From positions 1-64,000 of the forward strand of contig JAPPGH010000042.1 of the NCBI GenBank assembly GCA_026914155.1: a stretch of 64,000 nt of DNA, written 5' to 3'. This DNA comes from Candidatus Palauibacter rhopaloidicola. Lineage in GTDB: Bacteria; Gemmatimonadota; Gemmatimonadetes; Palauibacterales; Palauibacteraceae. The notes below the pieces were generated by a model that did not search any database, had not been told where the DNA came from, and worked only from the letters and a program-made list of their open reading frames with translations. Of the stretch, positions 18,322 through 27,212 are shown piece by piece. The translations under genes were made by a program, and so were the position numbers. Position 1 is the stretch's first letter. Each line of letters opens with the position of its first letter.

Positions 18322-19620
18322 TTACAGCCAGATGAACTTCGCGGCGAACACCAGCGCCACCACGAGCAGCATCGGCGGACACTCGCGCCAGCGGCCCGCC
18401 AGCACCTTGATGGCGACGTAGGTGATGAAACCGAGGCCGATTCCGTCGGCGATGGAGTACGTGAGGGGTATGGCGATCGCCGTCACGACCGCGGCGGCGG
18501 ACTCCGTGATGTCGTCCCATTCCACGTCCTTCAACGCGCGCGCCATGAGACACGCGACGTACAGGATCGCGGCCGCGGTTGCGAACGGGGGGACGGATTC
18601 CGCCAGTGGCGAGAGGAAGAGACAGACCAGGAACAGTCCGGACACGACGACGGCGGTCAGGCCGGTGCGACCGCCGGCGCTCACGCCCGCGGCGCTTTCG
18701 ATGTAGCTGGTCACCGACGAGGTGCCCAGCAGCGTCCCCGCCACGGTCCCGGTCGAGTCGGCCATCAGGGCCCGCTGGATGCGCGGCAGCCTCCCGGCGT
18801 CGTCGAGAAGTTCGGCCTGGTGCGCGACGCCGATCAGCGTGCCCGCCGTGTCGAAGAGGTCGACGATGAGGAAGGTGAAGATGACCGCGATCATGCCCAG
18901 TTGCAGCGCGGCGCCGATGTCCAGCGCGAGCAGCGTGGGGGTCGGATCCGGCGGCAGCGACGCGAAGCCGTGCCACTCCGAAACGCCGAGGATCAGGCCG
19001 AGCGCCGTCACGCCGAGTATGCCGAGGATCGCGGCGCCCGGGACGCGGCGCGCCGAGAGGGCCGCGATCGCGCAGAAGCCGAGCAGGGCGAGCACGGCCG
19101 GCGCCGCCGTCAGTTCGCCCATGGTGACGAGCGTGGCCGGACTCCCCTCGATGATCTCCGCGTCCCGCAGCGCGATCACTCCGAGGAAGATCCCGATGCC
19201 GGCCGAGATCGCCATCTTCTGTCCCCGCGGGATTGCGTCGATGATCCAGCGCCGCACCGGAAGCACGCTCAGCGTGACGAACAGCGTCCCCGACAGGAAC
19301 ACCGCCCCGAGCGCGACCTCCCAGGCGTACCCCATGCCGAGCACGACGCCGTAGGTGAAGAAGGCGTTCAGCCCCATTCCCGGCGCCAGCGCGATCGGGT
19401 AGTTCGCGTACAGCCCCATCACGAGCGTGGCGAAGGCCGCGGCGAGGCAGGTCGCGACGAACACCGGGCCGAACGGCATCCCGGCCTCGGAGAGGATCGA
19501 CGGATTGACGAAGGCGATGTAGACCATCGTCAGGAAGGTCGTGACCCCCGCCGTCACCTCCGTCCGCACGTCGGAGCCGCGCTCCGCCAACCCGAACCAG
19601 CGTTCCAGCGTCCCGGTCAT
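18322..19620 (-). CDS. NCS2 family purine permease, AzgA/PbuG-like
   Basis: About 432 residues with roughly 12-14 hydrophobic segments. The N-terminus (TEVTAGVTTFLTMVYIAFVN), LAPGMGLNAFFTYGVVLGMG and GTLLGTSSVTSYIESAAGVS (about residues 270-290) are diagnostic of the AzgA branch of NCS2 transporters, which move hypoxanthine, guanine or adenine with protons across the inner membrane. The gene precedes the Tsx-like channel by about 50 bp on the same strand. Adenine deaminase lies 6.5 kb upstream on the same strand, so purine-base salvage is the likely theme. Confidence 0.9.
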   Translation of the reverse strand: MTGTLERWFGLAERGSDVRTEVTAGVTTFLTMVYIAFVNPSILSEAGMPFGPVFVATCLAAAFATLVMGLYANYPIALAPGMGLNAFFTYGVVLGMGYAWEVALGAVFLSGTLFVTLSVLPVRRWIIDAIPRGQKMAISAGIGIFLGVIALRDAEIIEGSPATLVTMGELTAAPAVLALLGFCAIAALSARRVPGAAILGILGVTALGLILGVSEWHGFASLPPDPTPTLLALDIGAALQLGMIAVIFTFLIVDLFDTAGTLIGVAHQAELLDDAGRLPRIQRALMADSTGTVAGTLLGTSSVTSYIESAAGVSAGGRTGLTAVVVSGLFLVCLFLSPLAESVPPFATAAAILYVACLMARALKDVEWDDITESAAAVVTAIAIPLTYSIADGIGLGFITYVAIKVLAGRWRECPPMLLVVALVFAAKFIWL

Positions 19621-19703
19621 CGCCTCGCCTCCTCGCGGGGGTCGTCTCTGATCCTGCGAAGCAGCACCCGATTGCGCTACGGCCCGGACTGGCGTCGCGC
19701 GAG

Positions 19704-22700
19704 CTACGGCATCGGGACGAGCGCGTTGGGGTGGGTGAAATGCAGGCCCACGGCGACCCGGCCGGCCATGCTTGAGGCGGCCGCTCGGTACACGTCGGCC
19801 TGGATCCGGTAGCTACGGGCCGCGCGCGGCGCGTGCGCCGCCGTGATGTCGTGCGTCTTGAAATCGATGACGAGGGCATCCAGTCCGTCGTCCAGGCCGA
19901 GGGCTCCAGCCAGGCGGGAAGGCGCGGGGCCGGGGCCGGGGCCGGCGAGACGCCGGTACAGGTCGAACGCGCCGAACCGCCAGTCCCGCGCGCCCACGAA
20001 GTGCGTGAAGGTGAGTTCCTTCCAGTAGTCGCGACCGAGTTCGCCCGCCGTGTACCAGGCCCACTCCTCGCTCGCGGCCACGCGCCGGATCTCCTCCTCC
20101 AGTTGCTCGCGGTATTCGCTCCCCAGACGGAGCATGGCCTCGAGTTCGGGCTCGTCGAGCGAACCGATGGTCTCCTCGACGACGCGGGCGATCTCCGCTT
20201 CCGCCTCCAGCCGCTCCAGCACGCCGTGGATGATCTGGCCCCGGACCAGGGCCGGGAGTCCCGTCTCCTCCGCCGCGGCTTCGGGCGCAAAGTGCCAGGG
20301 GGCGAGGGCGCCGTGCCTGTAGCGGCGCTCCCATTCTTCCGGATCTTCCTCCAGGAGCATGAGTTCGGTCGCCGAGCGGGTCCAGCGCAGCGGCGGCTCG
20401 GGGAGCGGCTGGATCAACGCCGGCGGCGTCGCCGTCTCGTACCGGTCCAGCCACTCCAACGTCGGCGGGCGGCTCGTCCGCGGGACGGCCGGCGTGTCCG
20501 CGTGGCTCCGCACTTCGGCCTCGCCATGGGCGAGCCACCGGTCGTACCCCTTCCCCCCGTCCCTCGGGCCGACGATGATCAGGCGGTCGCGAGCCCGCGT
20601 CGCAACCACGTACAGGAGCCGCGCCTCCTCCGCCGTCGCCTCGAGTTCCTCGCGGCGCAGGATCCGGTTGCCGCGCACCCCCCGATCGGACGCCTTGAGG
20701 CAGAAGAAAGGTCCGAGGTCGGGGTCGGACCAGTACTCGTTCGTGGGCGGGCTCCAGAGCCGCCGGTCGACGCCGACCAGGAAGACGACCGGCCACTCCA
20801 ATCCCTTTGCCTGATGGATTGTCGACAGCGTGACGACATCGTCGTCCTTCGAATAGAGGGGCGCCTGCGGAAGCCCGATGTCGCGGTTCGTCGAGCGATC
20901 CCACACCTCGAAGAAGGTGGAGAGGTCGTGCGCGCGATGGGACTCCGCGAAATGGATGAGACTCTGGAGGTTCGCGAGCACCTCCTCCGCGCCCTCCATG
21001 AGCAGCACGTGCAGACGGTACCCGGTGCGTTCGAGCAGTTCCTCGATGACTTCGTCCAGCGCGAGCCGCGGCGCGAGCTGGCGCAGGTCTTCGAGGACCG
21101 AGAGCCCATCCTCCAGCGCCCGCCGCTCGATCTCGGCCAACTGCGGGTGATCCGGGGCCTCCGGCCATTCCCCCTCCTCCAGCCATCGCTTCGCTTGGCG
21201 CAGGAGCGGCCCCCCGCGTTGCAGCAGGCGGATGCGGGCGATCGTCTCATCCCGTAGACCCACGAAGGGCGAGCGGAGGTAGCCGAAGGCACGCAGGTCG
21301 TCGCGCTCGTTACCGATCAGCCGGAGCGCGTTGAGGACATCGAGGATCTCCTGGCGTTCCCCGAGGTGCGTGATGCCGGCCACGAAGTAGGGGATGCCGC
21401 AGCGCTTGAGCGCCGTCTCGAAGTGTTCGAGCCCGGTACGGGCGCGGTACAGGAGGGCGATGTCCCGGAACGCCACTGGACGAAGCGCGCCGGTGTCGGG
21501 ATCGCGGACTTCGTCGCGGCCCACGGACGAGAGGATCCGGGAGGCGATGCGGCCGGCCTCGGATTCGCGGCGCTCGGCTACGTTCTTCCCCCGGGCCGGG
21601 ATCCACTCGACGCCGGCCTGCTCATGATCGTCAACGCCCGCCACGAGGTCCGCGTAGTCGATCCGGCTGGGCAATTCCTCGTCGGCGAGCGCGTCGCCCG
21701 TCTCGTCCATCGAGGCGCGGCTGACGACGTTCACGAAGTCGACGATCGGGGGGGCGCTGCGGAAGTTCCGCGGGAGGTCGAGGATCTCGCCGCGCTCCGC
21801 GAAATCGTCGGCCACGGCGTTCCAGACGGAGATGTCGGCACCGCGAAAGCGGTAGATGCTCTGCTTCGGATCGCCGACGAGAAAGAGTTGGGGACGTTCG
21901 ATCCCGCGCCCGATGGCGAAAGCGATGTCGCGCTGCGTGAAGTCGGTGTCCTGGAACTCGTCGATGATGAGCATGCGGTAGCGGTCCCGGATTGCGGCCA
22001 GCGCGGCGGCGCCGTCGGGGCCGAGCAGGAGATCGGCCGCCCCCAGGACGAGGCTGTCGAAGTCGCGCCGGTTCTCTTCCTGGAGCCAGGCGTCCCAGCG
22101 CGTGCGGGCTTCGAGTGCCAGTTCGACGAGTTGCGAGCAGATTTCGAGCGCAGCGTCGTCCTTTTCTTCGCTCTCCGGGAACAGGCCCTTCACCGCCGGC
22201 AGGTCGAGGCCGGAACTTTCTGGCGCAAAGAGGTCGAGGGTCCCGTCACTCGCCGGCGGCGGGGCGGTGGGGAGCCATCCCGCGTAGCGCCGGTCCCGCC
22301 ACCTCAGGTCGCGGAGCACATTCCGGACGTGGCCGATCGCGCCCTTGGAGTGCTGCCAGCCCGTGAGCTTCCATCGACGCACGATCGATCGGGCCGCGGG
22401 GTTTCCCTCTTCGAGCCTGTCGAGCAGGAGCGTCTTGATGAGTTCGTCCTGCTCGGCCCACGCCTCGTCTTCATCGAGGATCTCGAAGGTCGGATCGATG
22501 CCCAGGCGCAGCGCGTGTTCGCGGAGCAACTCGCCGCAGAAGGAGTGGATGGTGCCGACCGAGGCGCGGTCGATTTCCCAGCGCAGCTCGTCCGCGCGCG
22601 ACGAGGCCTCGATCCGCTTCCGGAGCTGCCGCTTGAGATCGTAGGCTGCCTTCTCCGTGAACGTGATGGCGGCGATCTCGTCCAGTCGGCAGCGGACCGC

Positions 22701-22877
22701 GGGCGGCGCGAGGGGCTCCCCCGTCTCCCCGTTCACGCCGAAGGGGAGGCCGAGCCGCCACATGATCTTCCCGACCACGGTGGTCGTCTTGCCCGTGCCG
22801 GCGTTGGCGACGAGGAGCGTGTCGTCCTCCGACCGGATCGCGCGCACCTGCTCCGGAGTCCACCGGATCTCAGCCAC
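19704..22877 (-). CDS. UvrD/AddA-like helicase-nuclease
   Basis: About 1,057 residues from GTG 22877, which follows GGGGAGG and overlaps the upstream nuclease gene by 8 bp; the longer in-frame extension reads through that gene and is not credible. SF1 helicase motifs: Walker A NAGTGKTTT, motif II LIIDEFQDTDFTQRD, motif III GDPKQSIYRFRGAD, motif V STIHQAKGLEWPVVFL and motif VI VVATRARDRLIIVG. The C-terminus carries a RecB-type PD-(D/E)XK nuclease with RGQIIHGVLERLEAE and LDALVIDFKTHD. It probably resects double-strand ends together with the upstream AddB-like protein to start recombination repair. Confidence 0.9.
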   Translation of the reverse strand: MAEIRWTPEQVRAIRSEDDTLLVANAGTGKTTTVVGKIMWRLGLPFGVNGETGEPLAPPAVRCRLDEIAAITFTEKAAYDLKRQLRKRIEASSRADELRWEIDRASVGTIHSFCGELLREHALRLGIDPTFEILDEDEAWAEQDELIKTLLLDRLEEGNPAARSIVRRWKLTGWQHSKGAIGHVRNVLRDLRWRDRRYAGWLPTAPPPASDGTLDLFAPESSGLDLPAVKGLFPESEEKDDAALEICSQLVELALEARTRWDAWLQEENRRDFDSLVLGAADLLLGPDGAAALAAIRDRYRMLIIDEFQDTDFTQRDIAFAIGRGIERPQLFLVGDPKQSIYRFRGADISVWNAVADDFAERGEILDLPRNFRSAPPIVDFVNVVSRASMDETGDALADEELPSRIDYADLVAGVDDHEQAGVEWIPARGKNVAERRESEAGRIASRILSSVGRDEVRDPDTGALRPVAFRDIALLYRARTGLEHFETALKRCGIPYFVAGITHLGERQEILDVLNALRLIGNERDDLRAFGYLRSPFVGLRDETIARIRLLQRGGPLLRQAKRWLEEGEWPEAPDHPQLAEIERRALEDGLSVLEDLRQLAPRLALDEVIEELLERTGYRLHVLLMEGAEEVLANLQSLIHFAESHRAHDLSTFFEVWDRSTNRDIGLPQAPLYSKDDDVVTLSTIHQAKGLEWPVVFLVGVDRRLWSPPTNEYWSDPDLGPFFCLKASDRGVRGNRILRREELEATAEEARLLYVVATRARDRLIIVGPRDGGKGYDRWLAHGEAEVRSHADTPAVPRTSRPPTLEWLDRYETATPPALIQPLPEPPLRWTRSATELMLLEEDPEEWERRYRHGALAPWHFAPEAAAEETGLPALVRGQIIHGVLERLEAEAEIARVVEETIGSLDEPELEAMLRLGSEYREQLEEEIRRVAASEEWAWYTAGELGRDYWKELTFTHFVGARDWRFGAFDLYRRLAGPGPGPAPSRLAGALGLDDGLDALVIDFKTHDITAAHAPRAARSYRIQADVYRAAASSMAGRVAVGLHFTHPNALVPMP

Positions 22878-25800
22878 CGGCGCCCTCCCCGCGATCCCGG
22901 ACGTCGCCTCCGAAATCGTCGCCGAAGTCTCCGAAGCGGTGGCCCTCCGTGAGCCGGGCGTGATTGCGGCGGATCTCCGGCCCGGGATCCCAGAACTCCC
23001 AGCCGCCCTTCCACGACGCGACACACTCGAAACAGCCGCTCCGCACTCGGGCGGGGATCGTGAGCGCGAGCGACAGAGCTCGCTCGTACCTCGCCGAGCC
23101 GAAGTCGACCTTGCCCCCGTTCAGCGGTTTCCCCGGCTTCCTGATGGCCCGATAGCGGCTGGATCCCATCTCGTAGCCGCGGTCGGCCAGAACCTGCGTG
23201 TAGAGGACGCCCTGGAGCGCCGTTGCATCGTCGAAGCTCGGCGCGCCGGGGATCCGGCTGCTCTTGTAGTCGAGCACGTGATGGACACCGGCCCCCGCCC
23301 CCACCCGATCCACCCGGTCGATGCTGCCGCGGAGGCGCAGGCGCGATACCCGCCCCCGCACATCTTCGCCCTCCACGAACGTCCGATCATCGTCCCAACC
23401 GAATCGCAGTTCGGTGTGGACGGGGCGTTCGCCGTCCTCCGACATGTGTACGAGTTCCCAGGCGACGTAGTCTCGCACCCCCGTCGCGATCCCTTCGCGG
23501 GTCTGCTCCCAGAGGGCGGCGACGCCGAGCCACTCGCCCTTCGCCGCGCGTTCGGCGCATACCTCCTCGGAGATCTCCGCGAGGCGGTGCTCGGCGGGGC
23601 CGGCGAGGGACGTCGGAAGCCGATCCATGAATTCGGCGTAGAATCGCTCGAGTATCTCGTGCGCCACGCTGCCGAAGGTGAGCGGCGTCGTCTCCTCCTC
23701 CGCCTCCTCCACACCTTCGAGTCGGAGCAGGCGTTCGATGAGGAAGGTGAAGGGGGACCGTGCGTAGGCTTCGAGCTGGCCCGCTGACCACGGGTAGTCA
23801 TCGTCGTAGCGGCGCTCCAGCTCCCGCAGTACGTCGGGGTCGCGCAGGTGGCCGTTCCACGGGTTCGGGCGAAAGGCGGGGTGCAGAACGCTGGCGTCGC
23901 TCGATGGCGGCGCGGGCAGGAGGAATCCGGGATAGCGCTCGAGCCCGGGGCCGCGATGGGTCTCGGCCGCGGCCGCCACGATCGCGCGCGCGAGGCGTCC
24001 GGGGCGGGCCGGGGCGATGCGGGGTCGCTCCGTCGAGTCGGGGGCTCCGAGCGTACGGTACAGGGAGAAGGCGGCCCGCCGATCGGCTTCCGCCGGCGTC
24101 ACGGGCTCTCCGTCGTCCGACGGGCGCCGGACTCTGGGCAATTCGGCCGCGTCCTCGTGTGGGGGGACCATGAGGGACGGCAGGAGCGGCGTCCCCCCCG
24201 CGTCGGTCGTCCGGTAGGTGATCGATACCGGACCCGACTGCTGCGTGACGGCGCGCCACAGCGCCCGCTCGCGGCGGAGCGTCTCGTCCCGGTGCGCGAC
24301 GGGGAGGTCGAACTCCGCGAGGCGGCGGCGCTCCCCATCGGTGAACACGCCCGTGGAGCCGGCCGTACGCGGGAACTCGCCGTCGTTCGCATGCACGACG
24401 AACGTGTGGGCGAAGGGGACGAGCGCCGCGTCGTGCGCCTCCAGCACCTGGACTCCTTTCTGCCCCGGCGTGGAGAGGACGAGTTCGTTCGCCTGCAGGA
24501 GCTTCCCGAGGAGCGCATGCCACGCTGCCGGCGAAAGCGGATCGTCAGGGTGGTCGAGCTCCCGCCACTCCCGCAGGAGTCGTTCGAGGAGAAGGATCCC
24601 GCGCTGGTCGGAACGCACGACCTCCCATCGTTCCTCCACGGGGTCACAGACCCGGCGCCTCAGTCGGAAGACGCCGCGGTCTTCCCGGAGGAGCGCCAGC
24701 GTGAGGTCGATCCAGACGGCTTCGGGGCGGGCGTCGCCCAGCGGTTCGAGCGCGTCTCGCATGGCCGCGAAGGCCTCGATGTCCTTCTCGATCCGATCGG
24801 GGAAGAGTCCGCGCCCCTGGATCTCGCGCGCCTTGTCCTCGACGAGGGCGCGGAGTCGCTCGAGATTCTCGGTCCAGGCGTCGAGTCCCACGACGCGGCG
24901 GAGCGCCGCGATGGCGTCGATGCCCCGGAGATCGACGCGCGTGTCGAAGTACGGGTGCGCGAGGACGGCCCGCAGCGACCGGTAGTCCCAGTTCCGGCCC
25001 GCTCCCTGCAGGAGGAGGAGGAGGGCCCGGAGGGCCGGGATCTCGTCCAGGGGCGTCCGGATGCGGGCCGTGGCGGAGACGCCCGCCCGCCGCAGCGCCC
25101 GGTACGCGCGGTGCGTGTTCTCGCGACCCGACCTCGCGACGACGGCGATCCGATGCGGTTCCGTGGTACCCGCCGCGAGAATCTCCTTGACTTGCCGCGC
25201 CACCCAGGCCATCTCCCGCGCGGCGTCCGGCACCGGCTGCACCGCCACCGGCCCGGCTCCAGCGTGACCCTCTTCGCCCCCATCGCGGTGGACGCCGGTC
25301 GCTTCGGCCCGGGCCGCCAGCCTGTCGAAGAACGGATCCGGTTCCGACTCCAGCGGAAGGTAGAGGTGGACCTCCACCTCCTCCTGCCGGGAGAGGGCCT
25401 CGAGCATGCGGCGGCGCGTGCGGGGGCTCGCGATGCTGTACACGTGCAACTCCCGCGCGCCACCGATGGCCGCAGGCAGCCCACCCGCCTCGATCCGCTC
25501 CGCGATGCGGGCATTCACCGAGCGCCGGTCGAGAAACCCGCGCTTCTCGAGCGAATCGAGGTACGCGCGGTAGACCCCTACGGCCCATCGGTTGCGGCGT
25601 CGTGCGAAGTCGTCACCCCCCAGCCGATCCAGCGCCCGTTCGAGCCGCTCCGGCGACACACCCTCCGGCACCAGGTCGCCGAACAGCCGGTCGAGCATGT
25701 GTCCGCGGATCACGCCGTCGCCCCGGCCGGGCTCCCGCCCGAGGATCCGCCGCCCCTCCCGCGCCGCGTGCCGGCTCACCAGCCGGCGGCGCGTGAGGAG

Positions 25801-26058
25801 CCCGACGGACTTCTCCCGGATGCCGAAGCGGTCGGTCAACTCCCCGAACAGCGTGACGGGAGGATCGAGCCACCCGGGGAGCCCACGTTCATGCGCGGCC
25901 TCGAACAGGAGATCCCGCAGGTTTCGGTGGTTGAGCCAGATCCACGCGCGCGCGCCCGTGCCCGCCTCGGCCGGTGCGGCGGCCTCCGTCAGAAAACGGT
26001 CGACGCACCCCTCCCACAGCGGGGCCGCCGCCGGCGCTCGAACTACGTTGAGAGGCAC
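22870..26058 (-). CDS. AddB-like PD-(D/E)XK nuclease / inactivated helicase
   Basis: About 1,062 residues starting at GTG 26058. The protein has the layout of AddB: a long N-terminal helicase-like part without a good Walker A motif, with recognisable remnants (RIAVVARSGRENTHRAYRAL, LEAHDAALVPFAHTFVVHAN, FPRTAGSTGVF), and a C-terminal RecB-type nuclease (FGSVAHEILERFYAEF, HHVLDYKSSRIPGAP). It overlaps the AddA-like gene and should form a heterodimer with it. AddB proteins often carry four cysteines for an iron-sulphur cluster. Here the usual first cysteine position reads ARSPFTF and only CFEC is seen near the C-terminus, so the cluster is probably absent. Confidence 0.82.
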   Translation of the reverse strand: MPLNVVRAPAAAPLWEGCVDRFLTEAAAPAEAGTGARAWIWLNHRNLRDLLFEAAHERGLPGWLDPPVTLFGELTDRFGIREKSVGLLTRRRLVSRHAAREGRRILGREPGRGDGVIRGHMLDRLFGDLVPEGVSPERLERALDRLGGDDFARRRNRWAVGVYRAYLDSLEKRGFLDRRSVNARIAERIEAGGLPAAIGGARELHVYSIASPRTRRRMLEALSRQEEVEVHLYLPLESEPDPFFDRLAARAEATGVHRDGGEEGHAGAGPVAVQPVPDAAREMAWVARQVKEILAAGTTEPHRIAVVARSGRENTHRAYRALRRAGVSATARIRTPLDEIPALRALLLLLQGAGRNWDYRSLRAVLAHPYFDTRVDLRGIDAIAALRRVVGLDAWTENLERLRALVEDKAREIQGRGLFPDRIEKDIEAFAAMRDALEPLGDARPEAVWIDLTLALLREDRGVFRLRRRVCDPVEERWEVVRSDQRGILLLERLLREWRELDHPDDPLSPAAWHALLGKLLQANELVLSTPGQKGVQVLEAHDAALVPFAHTFVVHANDGEFPRTAGSTGVFTDGERRRLAEFDLPVAHRDETLRRERALWRAVTQQSGPVSITYRTTDAGGTPLLPSLMVPPHEDAAELPRVRRPSDDGEPVTPAEADRRAAFSLYRTLGAPDSTERPRIAPARPGRLARAIVAAAAETHRGPGLERYPGFLLPAPPSSDASVLHPAFRPNPWNGHLRDPDVLRELERRYDDDYPWSAGQLEAYARSPFTFLIERLLRLEGVEEAEEETTPLTFGSVAHEILERFYAEFMDRLPTSLAGPAEHRLAEISEEVCAERAAKGEWLGVAALWEQTREGIATGVRDYVAWELVHMSEDGERPVHTELRFGWDDDRTFVEGEDVRGRVSRLRLRGSIDRVDRVGAGAGVHHVLDYKSSRIPGAPSFDDATALQGVLYTQVLADRGYEMGSSRYRAIRKPGKPLNGGKVDFGSARYERALSLALTIPARVRSGCFECVASWKGGWEFWDPGPEIRRNHARLTEGHRFGDFGDDFGGDVRDRGEGAGG

Positions 26059-26138
26059 GCGTCAGGATCCGGATGAATCGATGGTCAACTCCTCGGCGTG
26101 GAATTCAAGCCCGACGGTTGTCACGAACGGTTGTCACG

Positions 26139-27095
26139 TCAAGCGGCGAACGAGGCCGCGAAAGAGTTGCGGGCGAGCGTTTCGATGTCGTCAATCGAGA
26201 GGTCGACGGCCTCGGCGACGCGGCGGAAGTTCTCGTTGATGTAGCCGCCGAAGTAGGCGGGGTCGTCGGAGTTCACGGTCGCGACGAGGCCGAGGTCCAG
26301 CATGCGCTTGATCGGGTGCGCGGCGAGGTCCCCCACGACGCGGAGTTCGAGGTTCGACAGCGGGCATACCGTGAGCGGGATGCGGTCGTCGTGCAGGCGG
26401 GCCACCAGGGCGTCGTCCTCCAGGGCGCGGTTGCCGTGGTCGATGCGCTCCACGCCGAGGATGTCGAGCGCTTCCCACACGTATTCCGGCGGTCCCTCCT
26501 CGCCGGCGTGCGCGACGAGCCGCAGCCCCATGTCGCGCGCGGCCTCGAACACGCGGGCGAACTTCGACGGCCGGTGTCCGACCTCGCTCGAATCCAGGCC
26601 CACGCCCAACAGCCGGTCCCGGTGGGGCTCGGCGGCCTCGAGCGTCTCGAACGCTTCCCTTTCGGTAAGATGGCGAAGGAAACAGAGGATGAGGGACACG
26701 CTCACGCCCCGCTCCCGAGAGCGGACGACGGCCCGCTCGAGGCCGTCCATCAGCGTTGCCAGCGGCACGCCGCGTCCGGTGTGCGCCTGCGGATCGAAGA
26801 ACATCTCGACGTGAACGACGTGGTCCGCCGCCGCCCGCCGGAGGTACGCATCGGCCAGCGCGAAGAAGTCCTCCTCCGTCCGCAGGACGTTCATCCCCTC
26901 GTAGTAGAGGTCGAGGAACTCCTGGAGGTTGCCGAACGAGTAGGCGCGGCGGACCTCCTCGACGTTGCGGTAGGGGAGCGATAGACCGTTCCGGCGGGCC
27001 AGGTCGAACATCATTTCCGGCTCCAGCGAACCTTCGACGTGGACGTGGAGTTCCGCCTTGGGCGTGCTCCGGATGACTTCGTTCAGTGTCGGCAT
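26139..27095 (-). CDS. Adenine deaminase (adenosine/AMP deaminase superfamily)
   Basis: About 318 residues from ATG 27095; the longer frame upstream is antisense to the symporter and is not used. Zinc ligands and catalytic residues are present: ELHVHVEGS (HxH), HAGEEGPPEYVWEAL (His and Glu), ERIDHGNRA (His) and VNSDDPAYFGGYINENF (Asp). The SDDPAYFGGYxNxNF form is characteristic of the branch that deaminates adenine to hypoxanthine rather than adenosine. It would supply hypoxanthine to purine salvage, matching the AzgA-type permease nearby. It is divergent from the NSS symporter. Confidence 0.88.
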   Translation of the reverse strand: MPTLNEVIRSTPKAELHVHVEGSLEPEMMFDLARRNGLSLPYRNVEEVRRAYSFGNLQEFLDLYYEGMNVLRTEEDFFALADAYLRRAAADHVVHVEMFFDPQAHTGRGVPLATLMDGLERAVVRSRERGVSVSLILCFLRHLTEREAFETLEAAEPHRDRLLGVGLDSSEVGHRPSKFARVFEAARDMGLRLVAHAGEEGPPEYVWEALDILGVERIDHGNRALEDDALVARLHDDRIPLTVCPLSNLELRVVGDLAAHPIKRMLDLGLVATVNSDDPAYFGGYINENFRRVAEAVDLSIDDIETLARNSFAASFAA

Positions 27096-27212
27096 GGCGC
27101 GCGTCTGGTGGCCTCTCGTGACGACGGAGTAGGTTGGATCGTCGAACTCATGCAGGGGCAAGCAGTCCGTGGCCAAGCCCCTGCCCGGATAACGCCCCGA
27201 CTGGACATACCC

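Noticed and set aside
17684..20290. Long minus-strand frame crossing the permease, channel and helicase genes
   Set aside because: It overlaps three well-supported genes in another frame and is Arg-rich without recognisable motifs.
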